From Erysipelotrichaceae bacterium (GTDB lineage Bacteria; Bacillota_I; Bacilli_A; Erysipelotrichales; Erysipelotrichaceae): a DNA stretch of 12,720 bases. The stretch covers positions 1-12,720 of the forward strand of contig DOKQ01000184.1 of assembly GCA_003510215.1 (NCBI GenBank), given 5' to 3'. Both the position numbers and the translations under genes were made by a program. Positions 1 to 6,901 of the stretch are shown one piece after another. The notes beneath the pieces are model-generated. The model worked only from the letters and a program-made list of their open reading frames with translations. It searched no databases and was not told the origin of the DNA. Every line of letters begins with the position of its first letter. Within the stretch, counting starts at the first letter, position 1.

Positions 1-624
1 ATTGTTGTTGGAGGAACCGGCCTTTACATTAAAGCACTTCTGTATGATTATCATATGCAGCCTATGAGTGATGTAGATATGAGTTGGGTGGAGGATAAAA
101 CCAACGAGCAGCTACATCAAATGTTAGCGGAAGTAGATAAAGTTGAAAGTATGAAAATTCACCCGAATAATCGAAAACGAGTTATTCGAGCATTGACTAT
201 TTATTATTCCAGTAAAAAGTCAAAAAGCGATTGGATTTCAGATCAGAAGAAAACACTGCTTTATGATGTAAAGCTAGTTGGCTTGGATGGTCCAAGATCA
301 TGGGTGTATGATCGAATCAATCATCGGGTTGAGCTGATGATAAAACAAGGATTAGAAGAAGAGGTTCGCAACATAGTGAATATGGCAGGATGGGACTGTT
401 TAGCTATGAGTGCCATAGGATACAAAGAATTCAGAGGCTATGTTGAGGGGGATAAAACACTGAGTGACGTAGTTGAAGAAATTAAAAAACATACAAGGCA
501 GTTTGCAAAACGGCAATGGACGTGGTTTAATCTTCAGTTGCCTGTTCAATGGCTTGACGTAAGTCAGCCGGAAAGTCAAACAATATTGTTGGAAGAGGTA
601 CATGAATGGTTGATGAATCCTTAA
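1..624 (+). CDS. miaA: tRNA dimethylallyltransferase MiaA (5'-truncated by window edge)
   Basis: MiaA transfers the dimethylallyl group of DMAPP to N6 of adenosine 37 in tRNAs that read UNN codons, in the cytoplasm. The reading frame is open from base 1, so the gene starts upstream. The visible 207 residues begin with the family motif GGTGLYIKALLYDY and lack roughly the first 90 residues, including the P-loop. Other family signatures follow in order: HPNNRKRVIRAL (about residues 53-64), DRINHRVELMIKQGL, SAIGYKEF and the C-terminal RQFAKRQWTWF, which belongs to the tRNA-binding part. The ATG at 55 is internal and not the real start. The 3' end overlaps tcdA by 19 bp, which suggests co-transcription and translational coupling. 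Assignment is by family motifs and is secure. Confidence 0.95.
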   Translation: MVVGGTGLYIKALLYDYHMQPMSDVDMSWVEDKTNEQLHQMLAEVDKVESMKIHPNNRKRVIRALTIYYSSKKSKSDWISDQKKTLLYDVKLVGLDGPRSWVYDRINHRVELMIKQGLEEEVRNIVNMAGWDCLAMSAIGYKEFRGYVEGDKTLSDVVEEIKKHTRQFAKRQWTWFNLQLPVQWLDVSQPESQTILLEEVHEWLMNP

Positions 625-1334
625 TACGAATTGCACTTTTACTGGATGAAAAAAAATTGAATCAATTAGCCAATTGTCACGTTGCAGTTATTGGTCTGGG
701 TGGTGTTGGAGCCATGGCGGCTGAAGCTCTTGTGCGTTGTGGTGTTAAACATCTGATTTTAGTAGATCACGATGTTGTGTCAATTAGTAATCTAAATCGT
801 CAGATTCAGTCCACACAAAAGACGATTGGACATAAGAAGGTCGATGCTTTAGCACAACGACTGCTATCTATACATCCGGATGTCATGATTACTCGGATGG
901 ATACATTTATATCGGAAGATAATATTGCGGATGTGTTAGGTACTTCAGTGAGCGCTGTGATTGATGCGATTGATACAGTCAGTGGAAAATGTGCCATCAT
1001 TGAACATTGTCAGAATCACCAAATTCCTATGATTAGCAGTTTGGGGATGGGCAATCGAATGGACCCGACGAAAGTTTCTATAGTAAAATTAAGTCAAACA
1101 AAGGAAGATCCATTGGCAAAGGTCATGCGATATCAGGTTCGCAAACGTAAGCTGAATCTTCATATGCCTGTTGTATTTTCAAGTGAAATCCCTAAAAAAC
1201 AAACAATTGAGCTAAATGATAGTGTGATTCGAAAAGAAAAAATGCCACCATCCAGCTCTCCATTTGTTCCGTTGGCTTCGGGATTAGCTTGTGCCTACTA
1301 TATAGTTAGTAAATTGACGGAGGAATCAGAATGA
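606..1334 (+). CDS. tcdA: tRNA threonylcarbamoyladenosine dehydratase TcdA (CsdL/YgdL)
   Basis: This E1-like ThiF/MoeB-fold enzyme uses ATP to cyclise t6A37 of tRNA to ct6A37. The 242-residue protein has the nucleotide-binding GLGGVG loop at residues 30-35, the acidic DHD at 54-56, the SNLNRQ motif at 61-66 and DAIDT at 120-124. The stretch SSLGMGNRMDPTKV and the late PSSSPFVP segment are typical of TcdA and separate it from the ThiF and MoeB adenylyltransferases; the zinc CxxC pairs of those enzymes are absent. The ATG at 606 is preceded by GGAAGAGG and gives a normal N-terminus. The gene overlaps miaA upstream by 19 bp and msrA downstream by 4 bp (ATGA). Both MiaA and TcdA modify or complete modification of A37, so the pairing makes functional sense. 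Confidence 0.93.
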   Translation: MVDESLIRIALLLDEKKLNQLANCHVAVIGLGGVGAMAAEALVRCGVKHLILVDHDVVSISNLNRQIQSTQKTIGHKKVDALAQRLLSIHPDVMITRMDTFISEDNIADVLGTSVSAVIDAIDTVSGKCAIIEHCQNHQIPMISSLGMGNRMDPTKVSIVKLSQTKEDPLAKVMRYQVRKRKLNLHMPVVFSSEIPKKQTIELNDSVIRKEKMPPSSSPFVPLASGLACAYYIVSKLTEESE

Positions 1335-1837
1335 AAGAAATCGTATTAGCAGGAGGTTGTTTCTGGGGTGTTCAGGAGTATTATCGACGTGCTAAAGGCG
1401 TTATATCATCGAAAGCAGGATATGCTCAAGGGGTTAAAGACAACCCTAGTTATCAGGAAGTTTGTACAGGAAATACGGAGCATGCCGAAGTCGTTTTTGT
1501 AAGGTATGACGAGCAAGTTATCTCATTGGAAAAGATTCTTGAACATCTGTTCAGAATGATTGACCCAACAACATTAAATCGTCAAGGGAATGATATTGGA
1601 ACGCAATATCGGACAGGGATCTATTTTATGGATGAAATGGACGAACCGGTTATTCGTGACTATGTTTCAATGAAACAAAAGGATTATAAAAAACCAATTG
1701 TGGTTGAAATTGAAAAACTGGATAAGTTCTTTGATGCTGAAGATTATCACCAGGACTATTTATTAAAGAATCCAAGTGGCTATTGTCACATCAACATGGG
1801 GCTGCTCAAAAAAGAAGAAAGAAAAGACGTTTATTAA
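1331..1837 (+). CDS. msrA: peptide-methionine (S)-S-oxide reductase MsrA
   Basis: MsrA reduces the S-epimer of methionine sulfoxide in proteins and free methionine, a cytoplasmic oxidative-damage repair. The 168-residue protein carries the catalytic GCFWG motif at residues 9-13 with Cys10 as nucleophile. It also has the conserved CTGNTEHAEV segment (C46), GTQYRTGIYF, and YHQDYL in the second half. C151, in the C-terminal YCHINMGL, is a candidate recycling cysteine. Length is normal for a stand-alone MsrA, and no MsrB domain is fused or adjacent. The start codon shares an ATGA with the tcdA stop and has a GGAGG ribosome site 7 bases upstream. It is the last gene of the miaA-tcdA-msrA unit and is followed by a hairpin terminator. 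Confidence 0.96.
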   Translation: MKEIVLAGGCFWGVQEYYRRAKGVISSKAGYAQGVKDNPSYQEVCTGNTEHAEVVFVRYDEQVISLEKILEHLFRMIDPTTLNRQGNDIGTQYRTGIYFMDEMDEPVIRDYVSMKQKDYKKPIVVEIEKLDKFFDAEDYHQDYLLKNPSGYCHINMGLLKKEERKDVY

Positions 1838-1847
1838 GGAGAGTGTT

Positions 1848-1872
1848 AACAGTGTGAGAACACTGTTTTTTT
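1848..1872 (+). terminator. intrinsic terminator after msrA
   Basis: Perfect 8-bp stem AACAGTGT / ACACTGTT with a GAGA loop, running directly into a T7 tract. It starts 10 bp after the msrA stop and closes the miaA-tcdA-msrA unit. Confidence 0.9.
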
Positions 1873-1890
1873 GTAGGGAAACCAAATTGT

Positions 1891-1914
1891 ATCTCATATG
1901 TGAATATGAGGTGA
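1891..1914 (+). promoter_or_regulatory. hairpin covering the Shine-Dalgarno of the ABC transporter operon
   Basis: CTCATAT (1893-1899) and ATATGAG (1904-1910) form a perfect 7-bp inverted repeat with a GTGA loop. A T-G wobble and an A-T pair extend it to 1891-1912. The 3' arm contains the first bases of the ribosome binding site GAGGTGA (1908-1914) for the ATPase gene at 1919. If transcribed, the hairpin would occlude the site. No convincing promoter was seen between the upstream terminator and this hairpin, so whether its 5' arm is in the mRNA is uncertain; a DNA operator is the alternative. Confidence 0.45.
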
Positions 1915-1918
1915 TTTG

Positions 1919-2800
1919 ATGCTAGAGATAAAAGGTGTAAGTAAATTATATGGTGATAAACAGGGATGCCAATCAATTCATCTGAACGTGATGGAACAGG
2001 AGATCTGTGGTGTTTTGGGGAGAAATGGTAGTGGTAAGACTACTCTTTTTCGTTGCTTGCTGCAACTGATACCCATGGATAGTGGAGAGGTCACTTTACA
2101 CGGAGAACGTTTGTTGCTTTCAGATATTGGATATGTCCCGGAGGAGCGAAGTGTGATTCAGGATTTACGGGCTTGGGAACTTGTGGTGTTTTGTGCTAAG
2201 CTCAAAAACATGAAAATGGCAGACATTTATAGAGAGATGGATTACTGGTTTGACAAACTTGAGGCACAGAACATACGAAATAAAAGATTAAAAGAATGTT
2301 CTAAAGGGAACCAGCAAAAAATACAGTTTATCTGTGCTCTTATCCATAAACCTAAGCTGCTGATTTTGGATGAGCCACTGACTGGGTTGGATGTGGATAA
2401 TGTTGAGTTAATAAAAAAGATTATCTATGAGCATAGAAAAACTGGATGCATCATTCTTTTGTCGAGCCATCAATTCGAAGAAATTGAGCATTTATGTGAT
2501 CGTGTCTTAGTTCTTGAACACTCAATAGTTAAGTATTCCGGACGTATAAAAGATATCAAAGATGCCCATCCTCAGATTACAATTACAATATCCGATGATC
2601 CCTATCGTAAACATAGTGACGTTGAGGGAGTCTGTAGGGTGATTTCAGATGGACATTACACAAAATATGTCTTTAGGGAACAGAAACTGGCTCAAAAGAT
2701 GTTCCTTTCTGCAGTAAAAATCCGGGAATATGAGACGATGAAAGTTGAATCCTTAACCTTAAAGGATTTGTTGGGGGATATACATGAAAACATTGATTGA
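1919..2800 (+). CDS. ABC-2 type exporter, ATP-binding subunit (NatA/YhaQ-like)
   Basis: This is the cytoplasmic ATPase of a two-gene ABC exporter. In the 293-residue protein the Walker A loop GRNGSGKT is at 34-41, and the Q-loop region GYVPEER is at 71-77. The signature is CSKGNQQK at 127-134, a variant of LSGGQ that is common in NatA- and YhaQ-type ATPases. Walker B LLILDE is at 147-152, the D-loop TGLD at 155-158 and the H-loop histidine at 184. The C-terminal third matches the extra domain found in NatA-like proteins (DUF4162-type). I chose the ATG at 1919: the in-frame TTG at 1916 would leave only one base after the GAGGTGA ribosome site. The gene overlaps the permease gene by 17 bp. The substrate is unknown; sodium, a peptide or an antibiotic are possible in this family. 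Confidence 0.88.
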   Translation: MLEIKGVSKLYGDKQGCQSIHLNVMEQEICGVLGRNGSGKTTLFRCLLQLIPMDSGEVTLHGERLLLSDIGYVPEERSVIQDLRAWELVVFCAKLKNMKMADIYREMDYWFDKLEAQNIRNKRLKECSKGNQQKIQFICALIHKPKLLILDEPLTGLDVDNVELIKKIIYEHRKTGCIILLSSHQFEEIEHLCDRVLVLEHSIVKYSGRIKDIKDAHPQITITISDDPYRKHSDVEGVCRVISDGHYTKYVFREQKLAQKMFLSAVKIREYETMKVESLTLKDLLGDIHENID

Positions 2801-3977
2801 GTTTTCGTTAAGGCGCAGGCTAAGCAATCCAGTAGCTTTATTGCTCTTGGGATTTACCTTCCTTGTTACGGGAGCTTTATTTTTCTCTGATACATGGATT
2901 TCATCCATCGCTTATGATTGGGTCAATCCTGTTGAAATAAACGCACCTGAAGAACTGGTTCAATTTCTTGAAAAACAGATTGAACCAGGCTATGTGTTTG
3001 TTGAAGCAAAGGAAGAAGCTAAAATCCAGATACAGTTTGTTGATCAATCGATTGAAGTATACATCCACCCAACACTATCACAGTACCATGCTTATCAGAT
3101 TGAAGCGTGGGTTACTCAATACCATACATTCTCAGAAATACAGAAGTATCCGGCTTCAATCCAGCAAGAAATGATTCATGTTATGACACCGGAAATAAAA
3201 ATGACCTATCTTCCACCGAAAAAGGATGATCATTCAGGTTTCATTTTTATTACAACGATGTATTTTATGATGTTGAGTTTTTCCTCAGCTATGGCCAATG
3301 AAATTGTGGTGGAAAAGACATCCAATATGCTGGAACTGATTCTAACATCGGTTAGTTTTAAGGCTCATTACTATGCGAAAATGTTCATTGGTTGGTTGAG
3401 TGTGATTCTTCAAACTATAAGTTATGTAGGAATTGCTCTATTCTGGTTGTTGATTCGACAACTGTTCGATCAGGGAAGAGGTCTATTTCAACTAATGTAT
3501 CAAATACAGTGGTTACCTGTTCGCTTTGTTTCATTTAAAGAATGGATGGTTAGTCTAAATATTTCCCACCAATGGGTGACAGGATTAATGGTTGGATTTC
3601 TTTTTTTATTTCTAGGGATTCTTGTGGTTCAAATTATCATGGTGGTCATAAGTATACGGATTGAACATATCGAAGAAGCGGGTAGTGTGCAAGGACCTTT
3701 CTATTTAGCATTGTTATTAATTTACTACTCCTCAATATTTCTGAACACACCGAATCAGATGAATGAAGGAATCGGATACATTCTTTCGTTTATCCCTATC
3801 TTTTCTATGTTGTTTATGCCCATGCGCTTTTTGTTTTATCAAGCATCTTTAGTTGAAGTGATTCTATCTTTATCACTATCTTTAGGGACTTGGATGATCG
3901 TTGTTCAGTGGGGTGAACAGTACTATAGAGATCATTTGATTCGAGGAAGCAAACAAGCTAAATGTGAAAAAAAATGA
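2784..3977 (+). CDS. ABC-2 type exporter, permease subunit (NatB/YhaP-like)
   Basis: Membrane partner of the preceding ATPase, 397 residues. A first membrane segment lies at about residues 16-34. A mostly polar extracytoplasmic stretch of about 115 residues follows. Then come roughly six more hydrophobic segments at about 152-172, 201-225, 265-290, 303-321, 330-350 and 355-375. The motif ANEIVVEKTSNMLELILTSV after the second segment and the late IPIFSMLFMPMR are the hallmarks of NatB/YhaP permeases. The large loop between the first two segments also fits that family. The ATG is preceded by GGGGGA and overlaps the ATPase gene by 17 bp, so the two are coupled. The C-terminus is lysine-rich and cytoplasmic. 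Exported substrate cannot be read from the sequence. Confidence 0.85.
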   Translation: MKTLIEFSLRRRLSNPVALLLLGFTFLVTGALFFSDTWISSIAYDWVNPVEINAPEELVQFLEKQIEPGYVFVEAKEEAKIQIQFVDQSIEVYIHPTLSQYHAYQIEAWVTQYHTFSEIQKYPASIQQEMIHVMTPEIKMTYLPPKKDDHSGFIFITTMYFMMLSFSSAMANEIVVEKTSNMLELILTSVSFKAHYYAKMFIGWLSVILQTISYVGIALFWLLIRQLFDQGRGLFQLMYQIQWLPVRFVSFKEWMVSLNISHQWVTGLMVGFLFLFLGILVVQIIMVVISIRIEHIEEAGSVQGPFYLALLLIYYSSIFLNTPNQMNEGIGYILSFIPIFSMLFMPMRFLFYQASLVEVILSLSLSLGTWMIVVQWGEQYYRDHLIRGSKQAKCEKK

Positions 3978-4040
3978 CTATTGTGTACAATAGTATACAC
4001 ATTTCACAAACTTCGGAGTTTCACAAAACAAAAGTGAAAA
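3963..4040. promoter_or_regulatory. cluster of inverted and direct repeats upstream of the lipoprotein promoter
   Basis: Four copies of the half-site GTGAAA/TTTCAC fall within 76 bp: GTGAAA at 3964 and 4034, TTTCAC at 4002 and 4019. The two TTTCAC copies are part of a 9-bp direct repeat TTTCACAAA (4002-4010 and 4019-4027), 17 bp apart. Between the first two copies lies a perfect 7-bp inverted repeat, ACTATTG (3977-3983) and CAATAGT (3988-3994). A 5-bp stem AAACT / AGTTT with loop TCGG sits between the direct repeats. None of these is followed by a plus-strand T-run, so they are not a terminator for the permease gene. They end 17 bp upstream of the -35 box at 4057, which suits operator or activator sites. 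Confidence 0.4.
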
Positions 4041-4056
4041 TGATAACAAAACATCA

Positions 4057-4085
4057 TTGACAACAGGTTTTGAACCATTTATAAT
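4057..4085 (+). promoter_or_regulatory. consensus sigma-A promoter of the tandem-domain lipoprotein gene
   Basis: A perfect -35 TTGACA (4057-4062) and a perfect -10 TATAAT (4080-4085) are separated by exactly 17 bp. Transcription should begin near 4091-4093, giving a leader of about 20 bases with the ribosome site AAAGGAGG at 4095-4102. This is the strongest promoter visible in the window. Confidence 0.9.
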
Positions 4086-4111
4086 TGCACTTGCAAAGGA
4101 GGAATTCTTAG

Positions 4112-5107
4112 ATGAAAAAATTATTATTATTAGTTGCTGCTGCACTTCTTGTATTCGCAGGTTGTGCAAAAGAAGAACCAGTATACAAAGTTGGAACTGC
4201 AAGTGTTACTACAGTAAGTGGTCGTGCTGCTGCTGAAACACCAGCTGGACGTATCCAAGCAAATGTTACATATGCAACAGTTGTTATGGACAAAGACGGA
4301 AAATTTGTCAGCGTTGACATTGATACCGCACAAAATGAAGGTACATTTGATTTAACAGGTGCAATCGTTAAAGCAGAGGCTCGTCCTACTAAAAAGGAAA
4401 GAGGCGCTGACTACGGTATGAAAAATGCTTCCCAAGTTGCTAAGGCAGAATGGGATGAGCAAATTAAGGTTTTAGAAGATTGGATGGTTGGAAAGACTTT
4501 GGCTGAAGTATTGGCTATGCCTTTGGCAGAAAACAAACCTTCAGGTGACGATCTTAAAACTTCGGTAACAATTACTGTTGATGGTTACATCGCTGCTGTT
4601 AAAAAAGCTGCTGAAGCTGCAGTTGAACTTAAAGGTGTTGCAAAGGTTGGTAGCGGATCCGTTACTTCTGTAGCTGCACGCGCTGCTACTGCTGATGCTG
4701 CTGGTCGCGTTCAAGTGAACACAACTTATGCAGGTGTTGCTTTGGACAAAGACGGAAAAGTATTGTGGACATTTATCGATGTTGCACAAAACCAAGGAAC
4801 TTTCTTAACTGATGGAACAATCGACAAAGCTGAAGCTGCTCCTACAAAGAAGGAAAAAGGCGATGCTTACGGTATGAAAGATCGTTCTGAAATCGGCAAA
4901 GAATGGTATGAGCAAGCTCAAGCTTTAGAAGTTTACTTTACTGGAAAAACAATTGCTGAAATCAAAGCTATCCCTACATTTGAAAGAGATGCAACTCACT
5001 TACACGTACCAAGTGGTGATGATCTTAAAACATCTGTAACAATTACAATCGAAAGCTACCAAGCTGCTGTTGAAGCTGCTGCTGGTTACGCTAGAGACAT
5101 TAAGTAA
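4112..5107 (+). CDS. tandem-domain lipoprotein of unknown function
   Basis: A 331-residue secreted lipoprotein that I cannot assign to a named family. The N-terminus is a lipoprotein signal: two lysines, a hydrophobic stretch and the lipobox FAGC with Cys18 as the lipidated residue. The mature protein consists of two copies of one domain, residues about 28-166 and 179-323. Each runs in the same order: GRxxxNxTYA, DKDGK, IDxAQNxGTF, PTKKExG, YGMK, a helix with GKTxAE, and SGDDLKTSVTIT followed by an alanine-rich helix. Copy 2 carries an extra 8 or so residues containing HLHVP just before SGDDLK. The protein has no cysteine besides Cys18. The DGK and VTIT segments faintly recall FMN-binding domains, but the S/T-GAT flavinylation motif is absent, so I do not claim flavin binding. 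The gene stands alone between its own promoter and terminator, and its signals predict high expression. Confidence 0.85.
   Translation: MKKLLLLVAAALLVFAGCAKEEPVYKVGTASVTTVSGRAAAETPAGRIQANVTYATVVMDKDGKFVSVDIDTAQNEGTFDLTGAIVKAEARPTKKERGADYGMKNASQVAKAEWDEQIKVLEDWMVGKTLAEVLAMPLAENKPSGDDLKTSVTITVDGYIAAVKKAAEAAVELKGVAKVGSGSVTSVAARAATADAAGRVQVNTTYAGVALDKDGKVLWTFIDVAQNQGTFLTDGTIDKAEAAPTKKEKGDAYGMKDRSEIGKEWYEQAQALEVYFTGKTIAEIKAIPTFERDATHLHVPSGDDLKTSVTITIESYQAAVEAAAGYARDIK
4193..5080 (+). repeat. two-copy internal domain duplication in the lipoprotein gene
   Basis: Codons for residues 28-166 (4193-4609) and 179-323 (4646-5080) encode two alignable copies of about 140 residues, with an 8-residue insertion and a few small gaps. 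Identical blocks include PTKKE, YGMK, and SGDDLKTSVTIT. The nucleotide copies have diverged outside these blocks, so this is an old duplication and not a recent sequence repeat. Confidence 0.85.
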
Positions 5108-5116
5108 TTCATGATT

Positions 5117-5144
5117 AAAGGAGACCTAACGGCCTCCTTTTTTT
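5117..5144 (+). terminator. terminator of the lipoprotein gene, overlapping the rarA 3' end
   Basis: Stem AAAGGAG (5117-5123) / CTCCTTT (5134-5140), extended inward past an A-C mismatch by CC/GG around the loop TAAC. A T7 tract covers 5138-5144. The minus-strand gene rarA ends inside it, with its stop at 5126-5128. Read on the minus strand the hairpin is followed only by TTT, so it is a weaker terminator in that direction. Confidence 0.85.
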
Positions 5145-6391
5145 AATGCTTTCACATGATAACTCCGTTTAAACTGACGGAGTTTTTCCACATTTTCTCC
5201 AACAATCTTCTCGTATGGACTTGCTTTGTTTGGTATGTAGAAGTGTGTATCTTTTATGTGCTCGGGAAGATATGCTAACCTTGGCCAAATCGAAGGTTGA
5301 TCATAGGGATATTTATCCTCCTCATTGAGTCCAACAGGAGTCAAACGAAGATAAGCAGGTATTTGTCCGGGATTCTCAGAAACAACCTGTAACGCACGGT
5401 CCAGCGCTTCATAAGCGGTTTTAGACTTAGGTGAAGCCGCAAGATCGACCACAGCAACAGATAATGGAATTCTAGCTTCAGGGAAACCCACTCGCTTAGC
5501 AGCGTCGATTGCAGAAATGGTTCTTGCGACACATGCGGGATTAGCTAATCCGATGTCTTCATAGGCTATCACAAGCAGTCTTCGCTCAATGGAATCCAGA
5601 TCACCGGCCTGAATCAGTCTTGCAAGATAATACAACGCTCCATCCACATCGCTTCCACGAATCGACTTTTGAAATCCGCTCAATAAATCATAATACCCAT
5701 CTCCTGAATCCTCTGATGCATTATTTGCCACACGTGCATACTGTTTTACTGTGTCTATCGTAATCACGGTACCTTTGGAGGCCATGGCACTGATTTCCAA
5801 AAGGTTAAGAGCAAATCGCAAGTCTCCGTTACATGCAGAGGCAATATGGTGTTTGGCACTATCTTCAATGGAATACAGCCCGTCCAACCCTTCCTTTGCC
5901 GAAAGTGCATATGTTATTGCCTGAAGACAATCAATCTCACTTAAGGGCTTAAACTCAAAAAGATGCACACGGGATCGAATTGCAGCGTTTATTGCATAAT
6001 AAGGATTGGAAGTTGTTGCGCCGATAAGAGTAATAGTTCCATCTTCCACATAAGGAAGCAAATGATCCTGTTTATCCCGATTTAATCGGTGAACTTCATC
6101 CATAATTAAGACAAAACCAGAACTCATCTTTGCTTCAGCAAAAATCTGATCGAGTTCTTTTTTGTTTCCGGTAACAGCATTGAATAGTCGATAGGGTCGT
6201 TTTAACATAGTTACCATGGTTAATGCCGTTGATGTTTTTCCCGTACCTGGAGGCCCATAAAAAATCATGGAAAACAGCTGTGTACTTTCCACAGCTTTAC
6301 GCAATACACCATCGGGTCCAAACAAGTGTTTTTGGCCGATAATATCATTGAGATTTGTGGGACGTAAGCGGAAGGCTAAGGGTTGTTTCAT
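5126..6391 (-). CDS. rarA: replication-associated recombination AAA+ ATPase RarA (MgsA)
   Basis: RarA is a cytoplasmic, clamp-loader-related AAA+ ATPase that acts at stalled replication forks with single-strand-binding protein. The 421-residue protein has Walker A GPPGTGKT at 46-53 and Walker B LIMDEVHR at 95-102. The sensor 1 motif GATTSNP is at 124-130 and the arginine-finger SR at 140-141. The lid and C-terminal oligomerisation domain are complete, and the family landmark YEDIGLANP is present. I start it at the ATG 6391, which lies 8 bases after AGGAG. The in-frame GTG at 6400 overlaps the ribosome site itself and would add three residues (MIF). It is divergent from dtd and convergent with the lipoprotein gene. 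Its last codons and stop lie within that gene's terminator. Confidence 0.95.
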   Translation of the reverse strand: MKQPLAFRLRPTNLNDIIGQKHLFGPDGVLRKAVESTQLFSMIFYGPPGTGKTSTALTMVTMLKRPYRLFNAVTGNKKELDQIFAEAKMSSGFVLIMDEVHRLNRDKQDHLLPYVEDGTITLIGATTSNPYYAINAAIRSRVHLFEFKPLSEIDCLQAITYALSAKEGLDGLYSIEDSAKHHIASACNGDLRFALNLLEISAMASKGTVITIDTVKQYARVANNASEDSGDGYYDLLSGFQKSIRGSDVDGALYYLARLIQAGDLDSIERRLLVIAYEDIGLANPACVARTISAIDAAKRVGFPEARIPLSVAVVDLAASPKSKTAYEALDRALQVVSENPGQIPAYLRLTPVGLNEEDKYPYDQPSIWPRLAYLPEHIKDTHFYIPNKASPYEKIVGENVEKLRQFKRSYHVKALKKGGR

Positions 6392-6410
6392 GAAAATCAC
6401 TCCTGTATCT

Positions 6411-6438
6411 ATTCTAACAGAGTTGGAAAAATAGTAAA
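6411..6438 (-). promoter_or_regulatory. probable rarA promoter
   Basis: On the minus strand, TTTACT (6438-6433) and TAGAAT (6416-6411) are separated by 16 bp, close to sigma-A spacing. The ribosome site AGGAG and the ATG at 6391 follow directly. The region is only 67 bp between the divergent rarA and dtd starts, so any dtd promoter must overlap this one. TAAAAT at 6435-6440 is a possible plus-strand -10 but lacks a good -35. Confidence 0.45.
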
Positions 6439-6458
6439 ATAAAGTCGAGGTGATTTTT

Positions 6459-6890
6459 GTGAAAGTCGTAATACAGAGAGTAAAGGAAGCAAGAGTTGAA
6501 GTAAATGGGAAAATTGTGGGGCAAATTCAACAGGGCTTATTGCTTTTGGTAGGGATTGAAAAGGGAGATCGAGAAGAAGATGTCGTTAAAGTTGCAAATA
6601 AAATCGGTAAAATGCGAATCTTTGAGGATTCCTATGGTAAAATGAATTTAAGCATTCAGGACATACAAGGAAAAATTCTAAGCGTTTCTCAATTTACACT
6701 TGCAGCGAATGTTGCTAAAGGAAATCGCCCTAGTTTTGATTCCGCAGAGCAGCCAAGCCTAGCACAGCCATTGTTTGATCGATTTAATCATGAAATACGT
6801 CAAATGGGAATTGAGGTTTCAACGGGCGTCTTTGCAGCCATGATGGACGTCATCTTGGTCAATGACGGTCCGGTTACCTTTATCATATAA
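6459..6890 (+). CDS. dtd: D-aminoacyl-tRNA deacylase Dtd
   Basis: Dtd hydrolyses D-amino acids, and glycine mischarged on tRNA-Ala, from tRNA as a cytoplasmic homodimer. The 143-residue protein begins MKVVIQRV, the usual family N-terminus. It has SQFTL at 77-81, GNRPSF at 88-93 and the C-terminal NDGPVT with the Gly-cisPro dipeptide at 137-138 that rejects L-amino acids. The start is the GTG at 6459, 5 bases after GAGGTGA. The upstream in-frame GTG at 6450 is part of that ribosome site. The segment STGVFAAMM has Ala where many homologues have Gly, a mild variation. It lies 11 bp upstream of folD and is probably co-transcribed with it. Confidence 0.95.
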   Translation: MKVVIQRVKEARVEVNGKIVGQIQQGLLLLVGIEKGDREEDVVKVANKIGKMRIFEDSYGKMNLSIQDIQGKILSVSQFTLAANVAKGNRPSFDSAEQPSLAQPLFDRFNHEIRQMGIEVSTGVFAAMMDVILVNDGPVTFII

Positions 6891-6901
6891 CAGGAGGTCT
6901 T

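Noticed and set aside
3964..4003. ACTATTG/CAATAGT hairpin as a minus-strand terminator, because an A8 run lies to its left
   Set aside because: On the minus strand it does run into T8, but no minus-strand gene exists to its right to be terminated, and the stem is short and AT-rich.
3978..4333. Several minus-strand open frames across the start of the lipoprotein gene
   Set aside because: They mirror the repetitive alanine-rich codons of the lipoprotein gene and have no ribosome site or known domain.
4112..5107. Annotation of the lipoprotein as an FMN-binding (PplA-like) electron-transfer protein
   Set aside because: Only weak strand-level resemblance; the S/T-GAT flavinylation motif is absent in both copies and no ApbE or Rnf/Eet genes are nearby.
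6392..6400. GTG at 6400 as the rarA start
   Set aside because: It overlaps the AGGAG ribosome site; the ATG at 6391 has proper spacing and gives the usual RarA N-terminus.
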